This document shows, piece by piece, positions 37,052-45,874 of a stretch of 64,000 bases of DNA (the stretch's first letter is position 1; every line of letters starts with the position of its first letter). The stretch is from NCBI GenBank assembly GCA_947503525.1, contig CANNEA010000002.1, positions 310,001-374,000 of the forward strand, in the 5' to 3' direction. Under the pieces are notes generated by a model that was given only the letters and a program-made list of their open reading frames with translations, made no database searches and had not been told where the DNA came from. A program made the translations under genes and the position numbers. This DNA is from an uncultured Carboxylicivirga sp. (GTDB lineage Bacteria > Bacteroidota > Bacteroidia > Bacteroidales > Marinilabiliaceae).

Positions 37052-37756
37052 TTAAGCCAGATTACGTTCCTTTAGCACATTCATAATCCAGTCCATTTGT
37101 TCCGTTTTATTCATATGACTGTTATCCAATAAAACAGCATCTTCTGCCTGTTTCAACGGGCTTTCTTTACGTGTACTGTCCACATGATCGCGATGCTTTA
37201 CATTTTCTAATATGGAATCCAAAGCAATGCTAGTATCCGAAGGATCTTTGTCTTTTAACTCATCATAACGACGTTGTGCTCTTATTTCAGGAGAAGCGGT
37301 CATAAACAGCTTTAAATCGGCATCAGGAAATACTACTGTACCAATATCCCGACCATCCATAACAATACCGCCTTCTTTGCCCATTGCCTGCTGCAACTCA
37401 ACCATACGATGACGAACAAAAGCAATAGTACTAACAGCGCTAACATTATTACTGACTCTTAAACCCCGAATTTCATTTTCAACACTAAGGCCGTTTAAAA
37501 AAGTCTCGTTAAGTTTTTCTTCAGCCTGATATTTGAAGGTGATATTTAAGTCATTCAAAACAGCTTTGAGAGCAGATTCATTAATTCCATTTTCAGAAAT
37601 AAAACCATTTTGCATTGCAAACAAAGTCACGGCTCTATACATAGCACCTGTATCAATATAAACATAACCCAGCTCCTTCGCCAAATCCTTTGCAACTGTA
37701 CTCTTCCCACATGACGAATGCCCATCAATGGCTATAACACCTTTTCTATTATTCAT
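37052..37756 (-). CDS. cmk: Cytidylate kinase
   Basis: 234 residues. The P-loop GHSSCGKST, the IDTGAMYRA block, RLRVSNNVSAVST and the MDGRDIGTVVFPDA segment are diagnostic for CMP/dCMP kinase. I take the ATG that gives MNNRKGVIAIDG; a GAAGG ribosome site is directly upstream, whereas extending by 3 codons would need a TTG. It is the first gene of a cmk-ispH operon and is separated from the M16 proteases by a strong terminator. Confidence 0.95.
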   Translation of the reverse strand: MNNRKGVIAIDGHSSCGKSTVAKDLAKELGYVYIDTGAMYRAVTLFAMQNGFISENGINESALKAVLNDLNITFKYQAEEKLNETFLNGLSVENEIRGLRVSNNVSAVSTIAFVRHRMVELQQAMGKEGGIVMDGRDIGTVVFPDADLKLFMTASPEIRAQRRYDELKDKDPSDTSIALDSILENVKHRDHVDSTRKESPLKQAEDAVLLDNSHMNKTEQMDWIMNVLKERNLA

Positions 37757-37783
37757 TACCTTCAAATTTTCGATGACAAAGGT

Positions 37784-37817
37784 AGAAAAAAAATGGGCAG
37801 CCTAAAGGGCTGCCCAT
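37784..37817 (-). terminator. Intrinsic terminator of the M16 protease operon
   Basis: A perfect 10-bp stem ATGGGCAGCC / GGCTGCCCAT with a 5-nt loop is followed on the minus strand by eight T. It isolates the M16 pair from cmk-ispH. Confidence 0.92.
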
Positions 37818-37841
37818 ACCTAGTCTCCATGCCAATTTCAA

Positions 37842-39896
37842 CTAGATTTCAAATTTATTAGCATCTATTTCACCATTAACTTTTATGGTTTCAAATACGA
37901 TATCGAAAGACTGTGGTCCTACAGACTGGGTAATTGCCTTCGGAAATTTCACACCTTCTACTTCCGTATATTCATTGTATATACTAGTTACAGCACCCTG
38001 AGGGGTTTGACTGATTTCTTTTACTTTAAGTCCAGAAGCACGGCTAAAGAATATCGTAGTTTCCTTACCTATTGGATTAAGCATTTTAACCTTGTAAGTA
38101 TCCTCTCCATCCACATCTTCAGTTCCCAATAACTCATAGCTAAATCCTAGTTCAGCAAAATTTGTTTCGGGAAATAAAATAGCTTCAGCCTTCATGTTTT
38201 CCAGCATTTCACCTTCGATATTTTGCTCACCCATGGGACTAATCACCTTAGCGGCTTCCCCGTTACAAACTTGTTTTGAAACCACATTACCTTGCATAAT
38301 CGTTTCAACACAAGTTTTGTTAGGACGACAATTATAAATGTTCAAATTTAAGGCCATGCCTTGAACATTCATGTTACCCAACATCTCGTAGTGTTTTACG
38401 GCGTTAACAGCATCGGCCCCACCAATGGCATTGACATAATCAGCTACAACTTTTTCTACCGTTAAACCTTCAGGTAATGGCATTGATTTAACCACTTCAC
38501 CGTAAAAGTTGTACATTACAACTTCACCTGAAGAACTGAATGGCTTAAGTGTTTTCTTCATTTCAGGAACATTCCCAACTGCTAATAACAAAGCATTATC
38601 TGGAGTAATGTATTTACCCGCCATAGCTTTTACATCATCAAGAGTTACCGCATTCAATTTCTCCAAATACGTCTCATAATAATCTTCTGCCAAACCATAT
38701 TTCTGAATGTTTAATGCGAAACGCGCTACCGTTGACGGATCTTCCAATGAACGAGAAAAACTTCCTGTCATTGAATTCTTCACTAAATCAAGATCAGCTT
38801 GTGTAACTGCTTCCGTTGTCATTTGCTTCATTTCGAATAGCATTTCAGTAAACGAACTATCCGTTACACTGGTACGCACCTGGGCTGAAGCAGAAAATGA
38901 TCCCACTAATTCATCAGTATCTATTGACGAATACGAACCATATGTCCATGCTTTATCTTCACGTAAGTTTTGAGTCAAACGACCGTTCATTCCTCCACCT
39001 AAAATACTGTTCATCACGCGCGCTTTAATCACATCCGGATGATTAGGTTTCATATCAAGTGTATAAGAAACTGAAACCGTGGATTGCGTAGCACCATCTT
39101 TATTAGATACGGCAACGAATGGCTTCTCTAAACTTTTTGGTGTATCATATTTATGTGTAGGAACCTCTTTTTCTTCCCATTTAGCAAAATACGTTTTAGC
39201 TTGTTTTTTAGCTTCTTTAAGTGTGATGTCACCCACAATTACTAAATAAGCTACATTTGGACGATAGTAGGTTTGATAATAACTTTTCAGATCATCAACA
39301 GTTATATTTTCAACTGTTTCTTCTGACATTACTTCACCATAAGGATGTTGATCGCCATAAAGAATTTTACTACTTACATTATCTGCAATTGCTCCTGGTT
39401 CTACCTTACTAGCTTTAATATTTGTCAAGGTTTGTTTTATCGTTTTATCTAATTCCTCTTGCGGAAAGCTAGGATTGTAAAGTACATCTGTCATTAAGTC
39501 CAACAAATTACCAGAATGCTTTTTCAAGGAACTTGCGTACATTCCTGAAGCACGTGTAGATAATGAAGCTCCAATAAAATCAACAGCTTCATCAATCTCA
39601 GCTTTACTTTTACTTACTGTTCCTGAACGCATCAAATCACCCGCCATCGATACATAGCCAACTTTATCAAGTTCTAAAATTGGATCAACATCCAATGATA
39701 AGGTGTATGAAACAACAGGTACATTATGGTTTTCCACCACAATTACCTTAAGACCATTCTTCAATTCAAAGCTTTTAGCTTTGCCAATATTAATTTTGGG
39801 AGCCGGTCCGGCAGCCGGCATCTGACTACGATCGACCTGTGCATTGCTGCTGACAGCAATAATTAGGGATAAGAATAAAAATAATGTTTTCTTCAT
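37842..39896 (-). CDS. M16-family protein without the zinc motif, with C-terminal extra domain
   Basis: About 684 residues, exported (MKKTLFLFLSLIIAVSSNAQ). Two M16 repeats span about 30-460, but the HxxEH zinc motif is missing: the position reads AGDLMRSGTVSKSKAE. A separate C-terminal domain (about 475-684; ADYVNAIGGADAVNAVKHYEM) resembles the LolA-like lipid-carrier folds attached to such proteases in Bacteroidota. It is the non-catalytic partner of the preceding M16 protease (10 bp away). I chose the start at the signal peptide; an upstream ATG would add 17 residues that spoil it. Confidence 0.87.
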   Translation of the reverse strand: MKKTLFLFLSLIIAVSSNAQVDRSQMPAAGPAPKINIGKAKSFELKNGLKVIVVENHNVPVVSYTLSLDVDPILELDKVGYVSMAGDLMRSGTVSKSKAEIDEAVDFIGASLSTRASGMYASSLKKHSGNLLDLMTDVLYNPSFPQEELDKTIKQTLTNIKASKVEPGAIADNVSSKILYGDQHPYGEVMSEETVENITVDDLKSYYQTYYRPNVAYLVIVGDITLKEAKKQAKTYFAKWEEKEVPTHKYDTPKSLEKPFVAVSNKDGATQSTVSVSYTLDMKPNHPDVIKARVMNSILGGGMNGRLTQNLREDKAWTYGSYSSIDTDELVGSFSASAQVRTSVTDSSFTEMLFEMKQMTTEAVTQADLDLVKNSMTGSFSRSLEDPSTVARFALNIQKYGLAEDYYETYLEKLNAVTLDDVKAMAGKYITPDNALLLAVGNVPEMKKTLKPFSSSGEVVMYNFYGEVVKSMPLPEGLTVEKVVADYVNAIGGADAVNAVKHYEMLGNMNVQGMALNLNIYNCRPNKTCVETIMQGNVVSKQVCNGEAAKVISPMGEQNIEGEMLENMKAEAILFPETNFAELGFSYELLGTEDVDGEDTYKVKMLNPIGKETTIFFSRASGLKVKEISQTPQGAVTSIYNEYTEVEGVKFPKAITQSVGPQSFDIVFETIKVNGEIDANKFEI

Positions 39897-39957
39897 CGAA
39901 ATATATTTTGAGCTCCGGCAAGAGACTGCCTGAGAGCGTTTAATCAAAGTGATTTAC

Positions 39958-41289
39958 TTATTGCTGCTGTGACTTAGGTAAATAGTACAATACCACACGA
40001 TTATCTTCTACCAGATACTTATTGGCTACGCGCTTAATATCTTCACGTGTTACTGCCAAATATTTATCCAATTCGGTATTGATCATATCCGTGTTTTTGA
40101 AGTAGGTATAGTAACGTGCCAAACTATTAGCTCGTGTAGCTACCTTCATATTACCTTTCACAATATCATTTTCAAATTGATTTTTAAGCTTCTGGAATTC
40201 TCTTTCTGAGATAAGTTCATCCTTTACTTTACTAATTTCAGTGTCAATTGCATCTTCAAGATCTTTACATTCAACACCCATATTAGGCAAGGCATAAGTT
40301 AAAGTTACCGAAGGCTCGTTAAATGGCATTGGAAAACTTCCGGCCTGAATTGCTTTTTGCTGCTCATCAACAAGTGATTTGTATAAACGTGAACTTTGTC
40401 CTTTCGACAATAAAGTTCCTAACATGTCCAAGGCATAGTAATCATCTGTACCCATAGCAGGTGTACGATAAGCTTGCAATATAAGTGGTAACTGAACATT
40501 GTCGTAAATGGTATCTCTGATTTCACCATTCAAAGCAGGTTCAACAATTTTTTCACGCGTTAAATCATGCGTTCCACGTGGAATGTCAGAGAAGTAGCTT
40601 TTTACTAATTCTTTAGTGCTTTCAATTTCGATATCTCCTGCCAATACAAGTACAGCATTGTTAGGTACATAGTACTTATCGTAGAACATTTGAAACTCTT
40701 CATCTTTAGCAGCGCGTATATGATCAGGATCGCCAATGACTACCCAACGATAAGGGTGAACTTTGAACGCACGTTTCATAGTTTCTTGCAAAATTGTTCC
40801 ATATGGTCGGTTATCCATAGTTTGTTTCTTCTCTTCAATAACCACACCTTTTTGCGTTGCAATACCAGTAGAATCAACCTTAGCATGTAACATACGTTCC
40901 GACTCCAACCACAAACCAAGTTCTAATTGGTTAGAAGGCAAAATTTCGTAATAGTAAGTTCTGTCATTTGAAGTATTAGCATTTAAGGTTCCCCCTGCAT
41001 TCTGGACTATTTTAAAAAATTGTCCACGATCGATGTTCTCTGTTCCCTCAAACATTAAATGTTCAAAAAAGTGAGCAAAACCTGTTCGAGTCGGATCTTC
41101 GTGTTTCGAACCCACATCGTACATTACCGATACGGTAACATTTGGTGTAGTTTTGTCTTGATGTAAGATAACGTGTAAGCCATTATCTAAATCAAATTCT
41201 TCGTAACTAATCTTATTGAGTTGGGCACTTATAGAACCCAGGCCGGCTATTAAAAGAGAAAAAGCCAACAATGAAAAACGGTATTTCAT
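39958..41289 (-). CDS. M16-family zinc protease (catalytic subunit)
   Basis: 443 residues with a signal peptide (MKYRFSLLAFSLLIAGLGSISA). The inverted zinc motif His73-Phe-Phe-Glu76-His77 (GFAHFFEHLMFEGTEN) is intact, with the downstream Glu in VIEEKKQT. Two M16 domains: catalytic (about 30-230) and C-terminal (235-440). It should form a periplasmic heterodimer with the zinc-free protein encoded 10 bp downstream and degrade peptides. Pairs of this type are common in Bacteroidota and Proteobacteria. Confidence 0.92.
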   Translation of the reverse strand: MKYRFSLLAFSLLIAGLGSISAQLNKISYEEFDLDNGLHVILHQDKTTPNVTVSVMYDVGSKHEDPTRTGFAHFFEHLMFEGTENIDRGQFFKIVQNAGGTLNANTSNDRTYYYEILPSNQLELGLWLESERMLHAKVDSTGIATQKGVVIEEKKQTMDNRPYGTILQETMKRAFKVHPYRWVVIGDPDHIRAAKDEEFQMFYDKYYVPNNAVLVLAGDIEIESTKELVKSYFSDIPRGTHDLTREKIVEPALNGEIRDTIYDNVQLPLILQAYRTPAMGTDDYYALDMLGTLLSKGQSSRLYKSLVDEQQKAIQAGSFPMPFNEPSVTLTYALPNMGVECKDLEDAIDTEISKVKDELISEREFQKLKNQFENDIVKGNMKVATRANSLARYYTYFKNTDMINTELDKYLAVTREDIKRVANKYLVEDNRVVLYYLPKSQQQ

Positions 41290-41511
41290 AATCGAAGTAC
41301 TTTGGTTTAAGTGATAATTCTAATTCTCGTGATTTAATCAATTTATAGACCATTAATTATTAACTACTGATTTACTATATTTTAAGTATCATTAGTTTAC
41401 ATAAACTGTGTTCACATCCGAACAAGCCTGTGCACGATACCGAACATTTCGAACAAATAAATTTATATTATATTTTTATCCTTGTCAATGCCAATATTGA
41501 TTACTTACTAC

Positions 41512-41519
41512 TATTTTTG
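41512..41519 (+). promoter_or_regulatory. Candidate -7 box of the DUF6452-to-LOG gene run
   Basis: TATTTTTG (TAnnTTTG), 40 bp before the chosen start of the DUF6452-like gene. No good -33 element at the expected spacing. Confidence 0.35.
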
Positions 41520-41558
41520 CATCTTACCATCTTAATGGAAACAAGTAAAGTATATTTC

Positions 41559-42053
41559 ATGTTAAAGAAACCATATATAAAATGGATAGCGATAGTAATG
41601 CTAATCGCAGTTTTTGCCTGCAATGATAGCAGTTTTTGCTTATCAAACCAGCATGCAATCCAAGCCTCATTTTATGCTGCTACGGGTGATACTGATAAAG
41701 ACACTACACTTACAGGAATATATATATGGGGACTTGAAAATGATTCGCTATTTCATGACAGTGCAAGTGTGCATGAAATGTATTTAACTGCTAATCTAAA
41801 CTATGATAGTACACAATTTATTATTCGTGAAGAAAAACTTGTAGGTGATAATGTAATTGGTGAAAATGACACACTACAGTTTCTCTATAAACGTGATTTA
41901 CAATATGTATCGGGCGATTGCGGAATGGCTTTTAACTTAATTCTAGATACTGTTATTTATACTACCAATATTATTGATTCAGTCCGTATCAGTTATGCTA
42001 ACGTTAATTATGGAGAAAACATTGAGAATGTTAAAATATATATTGAGCCTTAG
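41559..42053 (+). CDS. DUF6452-like lipoprotein
   Basis: 164 residues from the chosen start MLKKPYIKWIAIVMLIAVFAC, a lipoprotein signal with Cys21. Two further Cys (SSFC, SGDC) fit the family. An ATG 129 bp upstream would bury this signal, so I reject it. In Bacteroidota DUF6452 is typically next to DUF6048, as here, often behind rlmD; rlmD is not present. Role unknown, probably an outer-membrane-associated pair. Its end overlaps the next gene's start. Confidence 0.65.
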   Translation: MLKKPYIKWIAIVMLIAVFACNDSSFCLSNQHAIQASFYAATGDTDKDTTLTGIYIWGLENDSLFHDSASVHEMYLTANLNYDSTQFIIREEKLVGDNVIGENDTLQFLYKRDLQYVSGDCGMAFNLILDTVIYTTNIIDSVRISYANVNYGENIENVKIYIEP

Positions 42054-42702
42054 TTTAGTCTTCACCTTTCTTGCAGCTAATAGTCAGGAGCTTGAAGAAG
42101 AAAAACCAAAGGAACCCAAAAATCCTGGATTATCCATTGGTTTAAATATAGGTACTTTTATAGTTAAGGCCTTCGAATCAGATCGCACTGGCGTAGAAGC
42201 TACAGCTCGTTACAAGTTTAATCGAAAATTTTTCGCCGTTGGTGAAGTCGGATTTGAAAATGTTGAATTCGATCGTGAACCATTACAATACAAATCCAAT
42301 GGAAGTTTCCTAAGATTAGGAATTGATTACAACATATTCAAGGTTGAAGAAATTGGCAATAATGATAATATAATTATTGGCGCCAGATATGGCATTGCCA
42401 TTACTGATTATAGCAGTAATCGTTTTACAATTAAAGATGATTATTGGGGCGATTACACAAATACATTAGGAAACGCTACTTCCAATACACATTGGGTTGA
42501 GGCTGTATTTGGTTTAAGGTCTGAAATCTTAAAAAACTTCTATATGGGTTGGACGGTTAGATTAAGACAAATAGTTGCTTTAAATCAAACCTCTGAACTT
42601 GATCCCTATGCTATTCCGGGATACGGTAGACGAGATAATACTACCAACTTATCTTTTACCTACAATCTGGAATACCATTTCCCATTCACAAAAAACAGAT
42701 AA
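42028..42702 (+). CDS. DUF6048-like outer-membrane beta-barrel protein
   Basis: 224 residues with signal peptide MLKYILSLSLVFTFLAANSQ. The body is a series of amphipathic strands with aromatic ends (ATARYKFNRKFFAVGEVGFENVEF, LRLGIDYNIF, IIGARYGIA, FYMGWTVRLRQ, LSFTYNLEYHF), giving an eight-strand-type barrel ending in the usual C-terminal aromatic. It overlaps the DUF6452-like gene by 26 bp; an in-frame ATG 18 bp upstream (MEKTLRM) is possible. Function unknown. Confidence 0.68.
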   Translation: MLKYILSLSLVFTFLAANSQELEEEKPKEPKNPGLSIGLNIGTFIVKAFESDRTGVEATARYKFNRKFFAVGEVGFENVEFDREPLQYKSNGSFLRLGIDYNIFKVEEIGNNDNIIIGARYGIAITDYSSNRFTIKDDYWGDYTNTLGNATSNTHWVEAVFGLRSEILKNFYMGWTVRLRQIVALNQTSELDPYAIPGYGRRDNTTNLSFTYNLEYHFPFTKNR

Positions 42703-42712
42703 AAAGTATGTA

Positions 42713-43660
42713 ATGGCTTATCTCAATTCCTTAGAAGAAGCTAATCAAATTATTCCATCGGTTCTTGATGAAATAAAAACTGAGATTGCCCCTTTACTCA
42801 ACAAAGGAAAGGTAGCTAATTATATTCCTGAATTGGGTAAAGTGGATCCAATGAAATTTGGTATGGCTGTACGTCTGCTGGATGGCACAACTTACCAAAT
42901 TGGTGACAGTCAAACTAACTTCTCCGTACAGAGTATATCAAAGGTATTTAGCCTTACCAAAGCATTTGGAGTATTAAAAGATGATCTTTGGAAACGCGTT
43001 GGAAAAGAACCATCCGGAAATCCATTTAACTCACTTATTCAACTTGAGAACGAAAATGGAAAACCGCGGAACCCTTTTATTAATGCGGGTGCCATAGTTG
43101 TAGCTGATGTTATTTGTAGTCATTATGATGAGCCTTTAAATACCATTCTGGATTTCATTCGGGAGCTAGCCAATAACAAACAATTAAAAATGAACATTGG
43201 CGTGCTTCAATCTGAAAAGAAATTTGGAAATAGAAATGCAGCTCTGGCTCATTTCATGAAGAGCTATGACAATATTGAATCGGACGTAAACGAAGTTTTG
43301 GATTGCTATTTCGGTCATTGTTCAATGGAAATGAATTGCGTTGATTTAGCCACAGCATTTCTTTTTCTCTCTAACCATGGGGTTCATCCTATTTCTGGTA
43401 AAAAATACCTTAGTGCAAGTCAAGCCAAACGCCTAAATGCACTTTTATTGACATGTGGCACATACGACTCTGCAGGAGAATTTGCATTTAAAGTTGGTAT
43501 GCCAGGCAAAAGTGGAGTTGGTGGTGGAATTGTGGCCATAATACCTGGTTTGCTTTCAGTTAGTGTTTGGAGCCCGGGACTCGATAAACATGGAAATTCA
43601 CTGGCGGGAACAAAAGCTCTTGAACTATTCACCACTAAAACAGCAGTCTCTATCTTTTAA
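42713..43660 (+). CDS. glsA: Glutaminase
   Basis: 315 residues, serine-type glutaminase with the beta-lactamase-like fold. The SxxK motif is in FSVQSISKVFSLTKAFG; PFNSLIQLENENGKPRNPFINAGAIV and GVGGGIVAIIPG are the other conserved blocks. It converts glutamine to glutamate and ammonia. The chosen ATG gives MAYLNSLEEANQIIP and lies 10 bp after the barrel gene; a longer frame overlapping that gene is not credible. Confidence 0.93.
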   Translation: MAYLNSLEEANQIIPSVLDEIKTEIAPLLNKGKVANYIPELGKVDPMKFGMAVRLLDGTTYQIGDSQTNFSVQSISKVFSLTKAFGVLKDDLWKRVGKEPSGNPFNSLIQLENENGKPRNPFINAGAIVVADVICSHYDEPLNTILDFIRELANNKQLKMNIGVLQSEKKFGNRNAALAHFMKSYDNIESDVNEVLDCYFGHCSMEMNCVDLATAFLFLSNHGVHPISGKKYLSASQAKRLNALLLTCGTYDSAGEFAFKVGMPGKSGVGGGIVAIIPGLLSVSVWSPGLDKHGNSLAGTKALELFTTKTAVSIF

Positions 43661-43671
43661 AACGGATAACT

Positions 43672-44109
43672 ATGATTATAGAAAAATCTTTTAAAACAAT
43701 TGGGCAATTTATTCTAAGATATGGTTTAGCCATCGTATTTATTTGGTTGGGATGGCTAAAATTTAAAAACTCAGAAGCTGACTATTTAAAAGATATCCTT
43801 AAAAACTCAGCCTTGTTTGCATGGATGTTGAAATATGTAACCGCCTATACCTTCTCATTAATTGTAGCCTATCTACAATTAGCAGTTGGAATTTTACTTT
43901 TACTTAAACCTGTTTCTAAAAAATTATCGTTAATTGGAGGTCTTATAGCCGTCGTAATTTTAACTTTAAGTGTAACAACATTATTCACTTCTGATTACGT
44001 TTGGCAAGCAGGCTATGGGTTTCCGGAATTATCAAAGGTAGGCCAAAGCATGTTAAAAGATTTAATATTGTTGGGTGCAGCAGCCTGGTGTGTTGGTGAC
44101 TCTGTGTAA
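43672..44109 (+). CDS. DUF417 (YkgB/RclC-like) membrane protein
   Basis: 145 residues, four hydrophobic helices. YGLAIVFIWLGWLKF, the SPL-like region, and the terminal GFPELSKVGQSMLKDLILLGAA are characteristic of DUF417. In E. coli the relative RclC belongs to a reactive-chlorine response; no such partners are here. It is 11 bp after glsA and 10 bp before the LOG gene, inside the operon. Confidence 0.8.
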   Translation: MIIEKSFKTIGQFILRYGLAIVFIWLGWLKFKNSEADYLKDILKNSALFAWMLKYVTAYTFSLIVAYLQLAVGILLLLKPVSKKLSLIGGLIAVVILTLSVTTLFTSDYVWQAGYGFPELSKVGQSMLKDLILLGAAAWCVGDSV

Positions 44110-44119
44110 ATAAAATGTT

Positions 44120-44698
44120 ATGGGTGATGTATGTGTATTTTGTGCTTCAAGTGCAAAAATTGACCAAACTTATATTGATGACGCCGTAGTTCTGGCAGAA
44201 GATTTAGTAAAAAATGGATATGGACTCAAATACGGTGGCGGAGCCGTTGGTTTAATGGGTGCCGTGGCCAATAAATTTCTTGAACTAGGTGGCAAGGTAA
44301 CTGGAGTTATCCCATATTTTATGGTAGAAGTGGAATGGGAACATAAAGGAGTTACCAACATGATTCATGTAGAAACCATGGCCCAGCGGAAAGAAATAAT
44401 GATTAAGGACGTTGAAGCCATAGTTGTAATGCCAGGAAGCACCGGAACTCTAGAGGAATTATTTGAAGTACTATCACTTAAAAAACTAGGTCAATTCACA
44501 CAACCAGTTATTCTAGTTAATACAAATGGTTTTTTTAATCCACTACTCGAAATGCTGCACAAAATGATTGATGAAAAATTTATGAGAAAAGAGCACGCAG
44601 AGCTTTGGCATGTAGTAGATTCGGCCCAAGATGTTTCCACAACAATCTCAAATCTTCCGAAATGGGATGACGATGCTATAAGGTTTGCTGCCGTTTAA
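44120..44698 (+). CDS. LOG-family (TIGR00730) nucleotide hydrolase
   Basis: 192 residues, Rossmann-type. KYGGGAVGLMGAVAN is the nucleotide-binding loop and VVMPGSTGTLEELFEVLS the catalytic PGGxGTxxE motif, here with Ser-Thr instead of Gly-x after PG. MAQRKEIMIKDVEA fits the conserved MxxRK. Bacterial LOG proteins release free bases from nucleoside 5'-monophosphates (cytokinin type in plants). Co-transcribed with the DUF417 gene. Confidence 0.88.
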   Translation: MGDVCVFCASSAKIDQTYIDDAVVLAEDLVKNGYGLKYGGGAVGLMGAVANKFLELGGKVTGVIPYFMVEVEWEHKGVTNMIHVETMAQRKEIMIKDVEAIVVMPGSTGTLEELFEVLSLKKLGQFTQPVILVNTNGFFNPLLEMLHKMIDEKFMRKEHAELWHVVDSAQDVSTTISNLPKWDDDAIRFAAV

Positions 44699-44722
44699 AT
44701 TAGGAGGACATGCCATTTTCAT

Positions 44723-44730
44723 TATTTTTG
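44723..44730 (+). promoter_or_regulatory. Candidate -7 box for the DUF4271 gene
   Basis: TATTTTTG (TAnnTTTG), 17 bp before the ATG; no clear -33 partner. Confidence 0.4.
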
Positions 44731-44747
44731 TGTAAACAAAAAAATGA

Positions 44748-45824
44748 ATGAGCCTGCAGGATACCACACAGCTTAATACCACACCACAAAATGTTTCCAT
44801 TGATACGGGTATATCAACGAATACCTCGTTACGCACCCAGGTAATGCAAATGGATAGCACAGTTCCTGCACATTTACAAGAGCCTAAAATTATTTACAAG
44901 CCAAAAATCAGCTATCAATCACTGTCGCATAACGATTCCATTTACCTTAATCTGATTCCTTCAGATAAGGATGGATTGTTTGATGCCGAATTAAAATTTG
45001 AAGCCTCTAATTCGCCTAGAGAAACGCCTCAAACTAACACATCGGAAACGTTAGTAAAACAGGACACTGCAGGCGTTAAAAAAACAGAAATAAAGACAAA
45101 TAATCTTCAAAAAGACAGCGCAGTATTAATTACATCTACTCCACATTCATCTCCAATTAAATTACGAAAATCTAATCCCTTCGACGGTTCTAAGGACTGG
45201 CTCTCAGGTTTCATTCTACTTATTTTAATTATTGCAGGAGCCGTTAAACTTAGTGCAGGAAAATACATTAACGATTTATTCTCTTCAATTCGTTATCAGC
45301 AATCGGCTAGTAAACTTTTTTCAACTTTTAATGTCCAGAATCAAAAACCTGGTTGGGCTTTAACAGCACTTTTTATACTGGTTACTTCATTGCTTGTTTT
45401 TGAATATACGCTGGTTATGGGCAAGCATCCCGAGTCCGGTTCAAATTTTATTTTTCTTTTAACAATACTTGGCGGTATCATATTGTTTTTCACCATAAAA
45501 ACCATATTATATCGCTTTGTTGCATTTGTTTTTGACACAATTACCGAAACAAAAGAGTATTTATTCAATGCCGATCTGCTTAGTAAGGCATTTGGATTAA
45601 CATTACTTCCAATAGTTTCAGTCGTCCCTTTTGTTGATCAACTCACTGGTACCTTTTTACTTAAAGCAGGTTTAGTACTCTTCATTCTCATGTATGTTAT
45701 TCAATTGTTAAGAGGTGTAAAGATTATTTTACGTTCTCCGCTTTCAATATTTTATATGTTTTTGTACTTTTGTGCCCTAGAAATTTTGCCCTTGTCAATA
45801 CTTATCAAGGTAATGATATTGTAG
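44748..45824 (+). CDS. DUF4271 membrane protein with long disordered N-terminus
   Basis: 358 residues. The first ~145 residues are Thr/Ser/Lys-rich and low in hydrophobic content (probably disordered). Then five to seven hydrophobic helices (about 150-358) make up the DUF4271 domain, a Bacteroidota family usually encoded next to hemD, as here (50 bp). Function unknown; an inner-membrane location is likely. Confidence 0.78.
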   Translation: MSLQDTTQLNTTPQNVSIDTGISTNTSLRTQVMQMDSTVPAHLQEPKIIYKPKISYQSLSHNDSIYLNLIPSDKDGLFDAELKFEASNSPRETPQTNTSETLVKQDTAGVKKTEIKTNNLQKDSAVLITSTPHSSPIKLRKSNPFDGSKDWLSGFILLILIIAGAVKLSAGKYINDLFSSIRYQQSASKLFSTFNVQNQKPGWALTALFILVTSLLVFEYTLVMGKHPESGSNFIFLLTILGGIILFFTIKTILYRFVAFVFDTITETKEYLFNADLLSKAFGLTLLPIVSVVPFVDQLTGTFLLKAGLVLFILMYVIQLLRGVKIILRSPLSIFYMFLYFCALEILPLSILIKVMIL

Positions 45825-45874
45825 GGACTATTAAAATGAGGACAAAGGTGTAGTTGAATTTAAAATGAAGAACA

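Noticed and set aside
41430-41558. N-terminal extension of the DUF6452-like protein
   Set aside because: The upstream ATG would place 43 residues in front of a clear lipoprotein signal peptide; the downstream ATG is the credible start.
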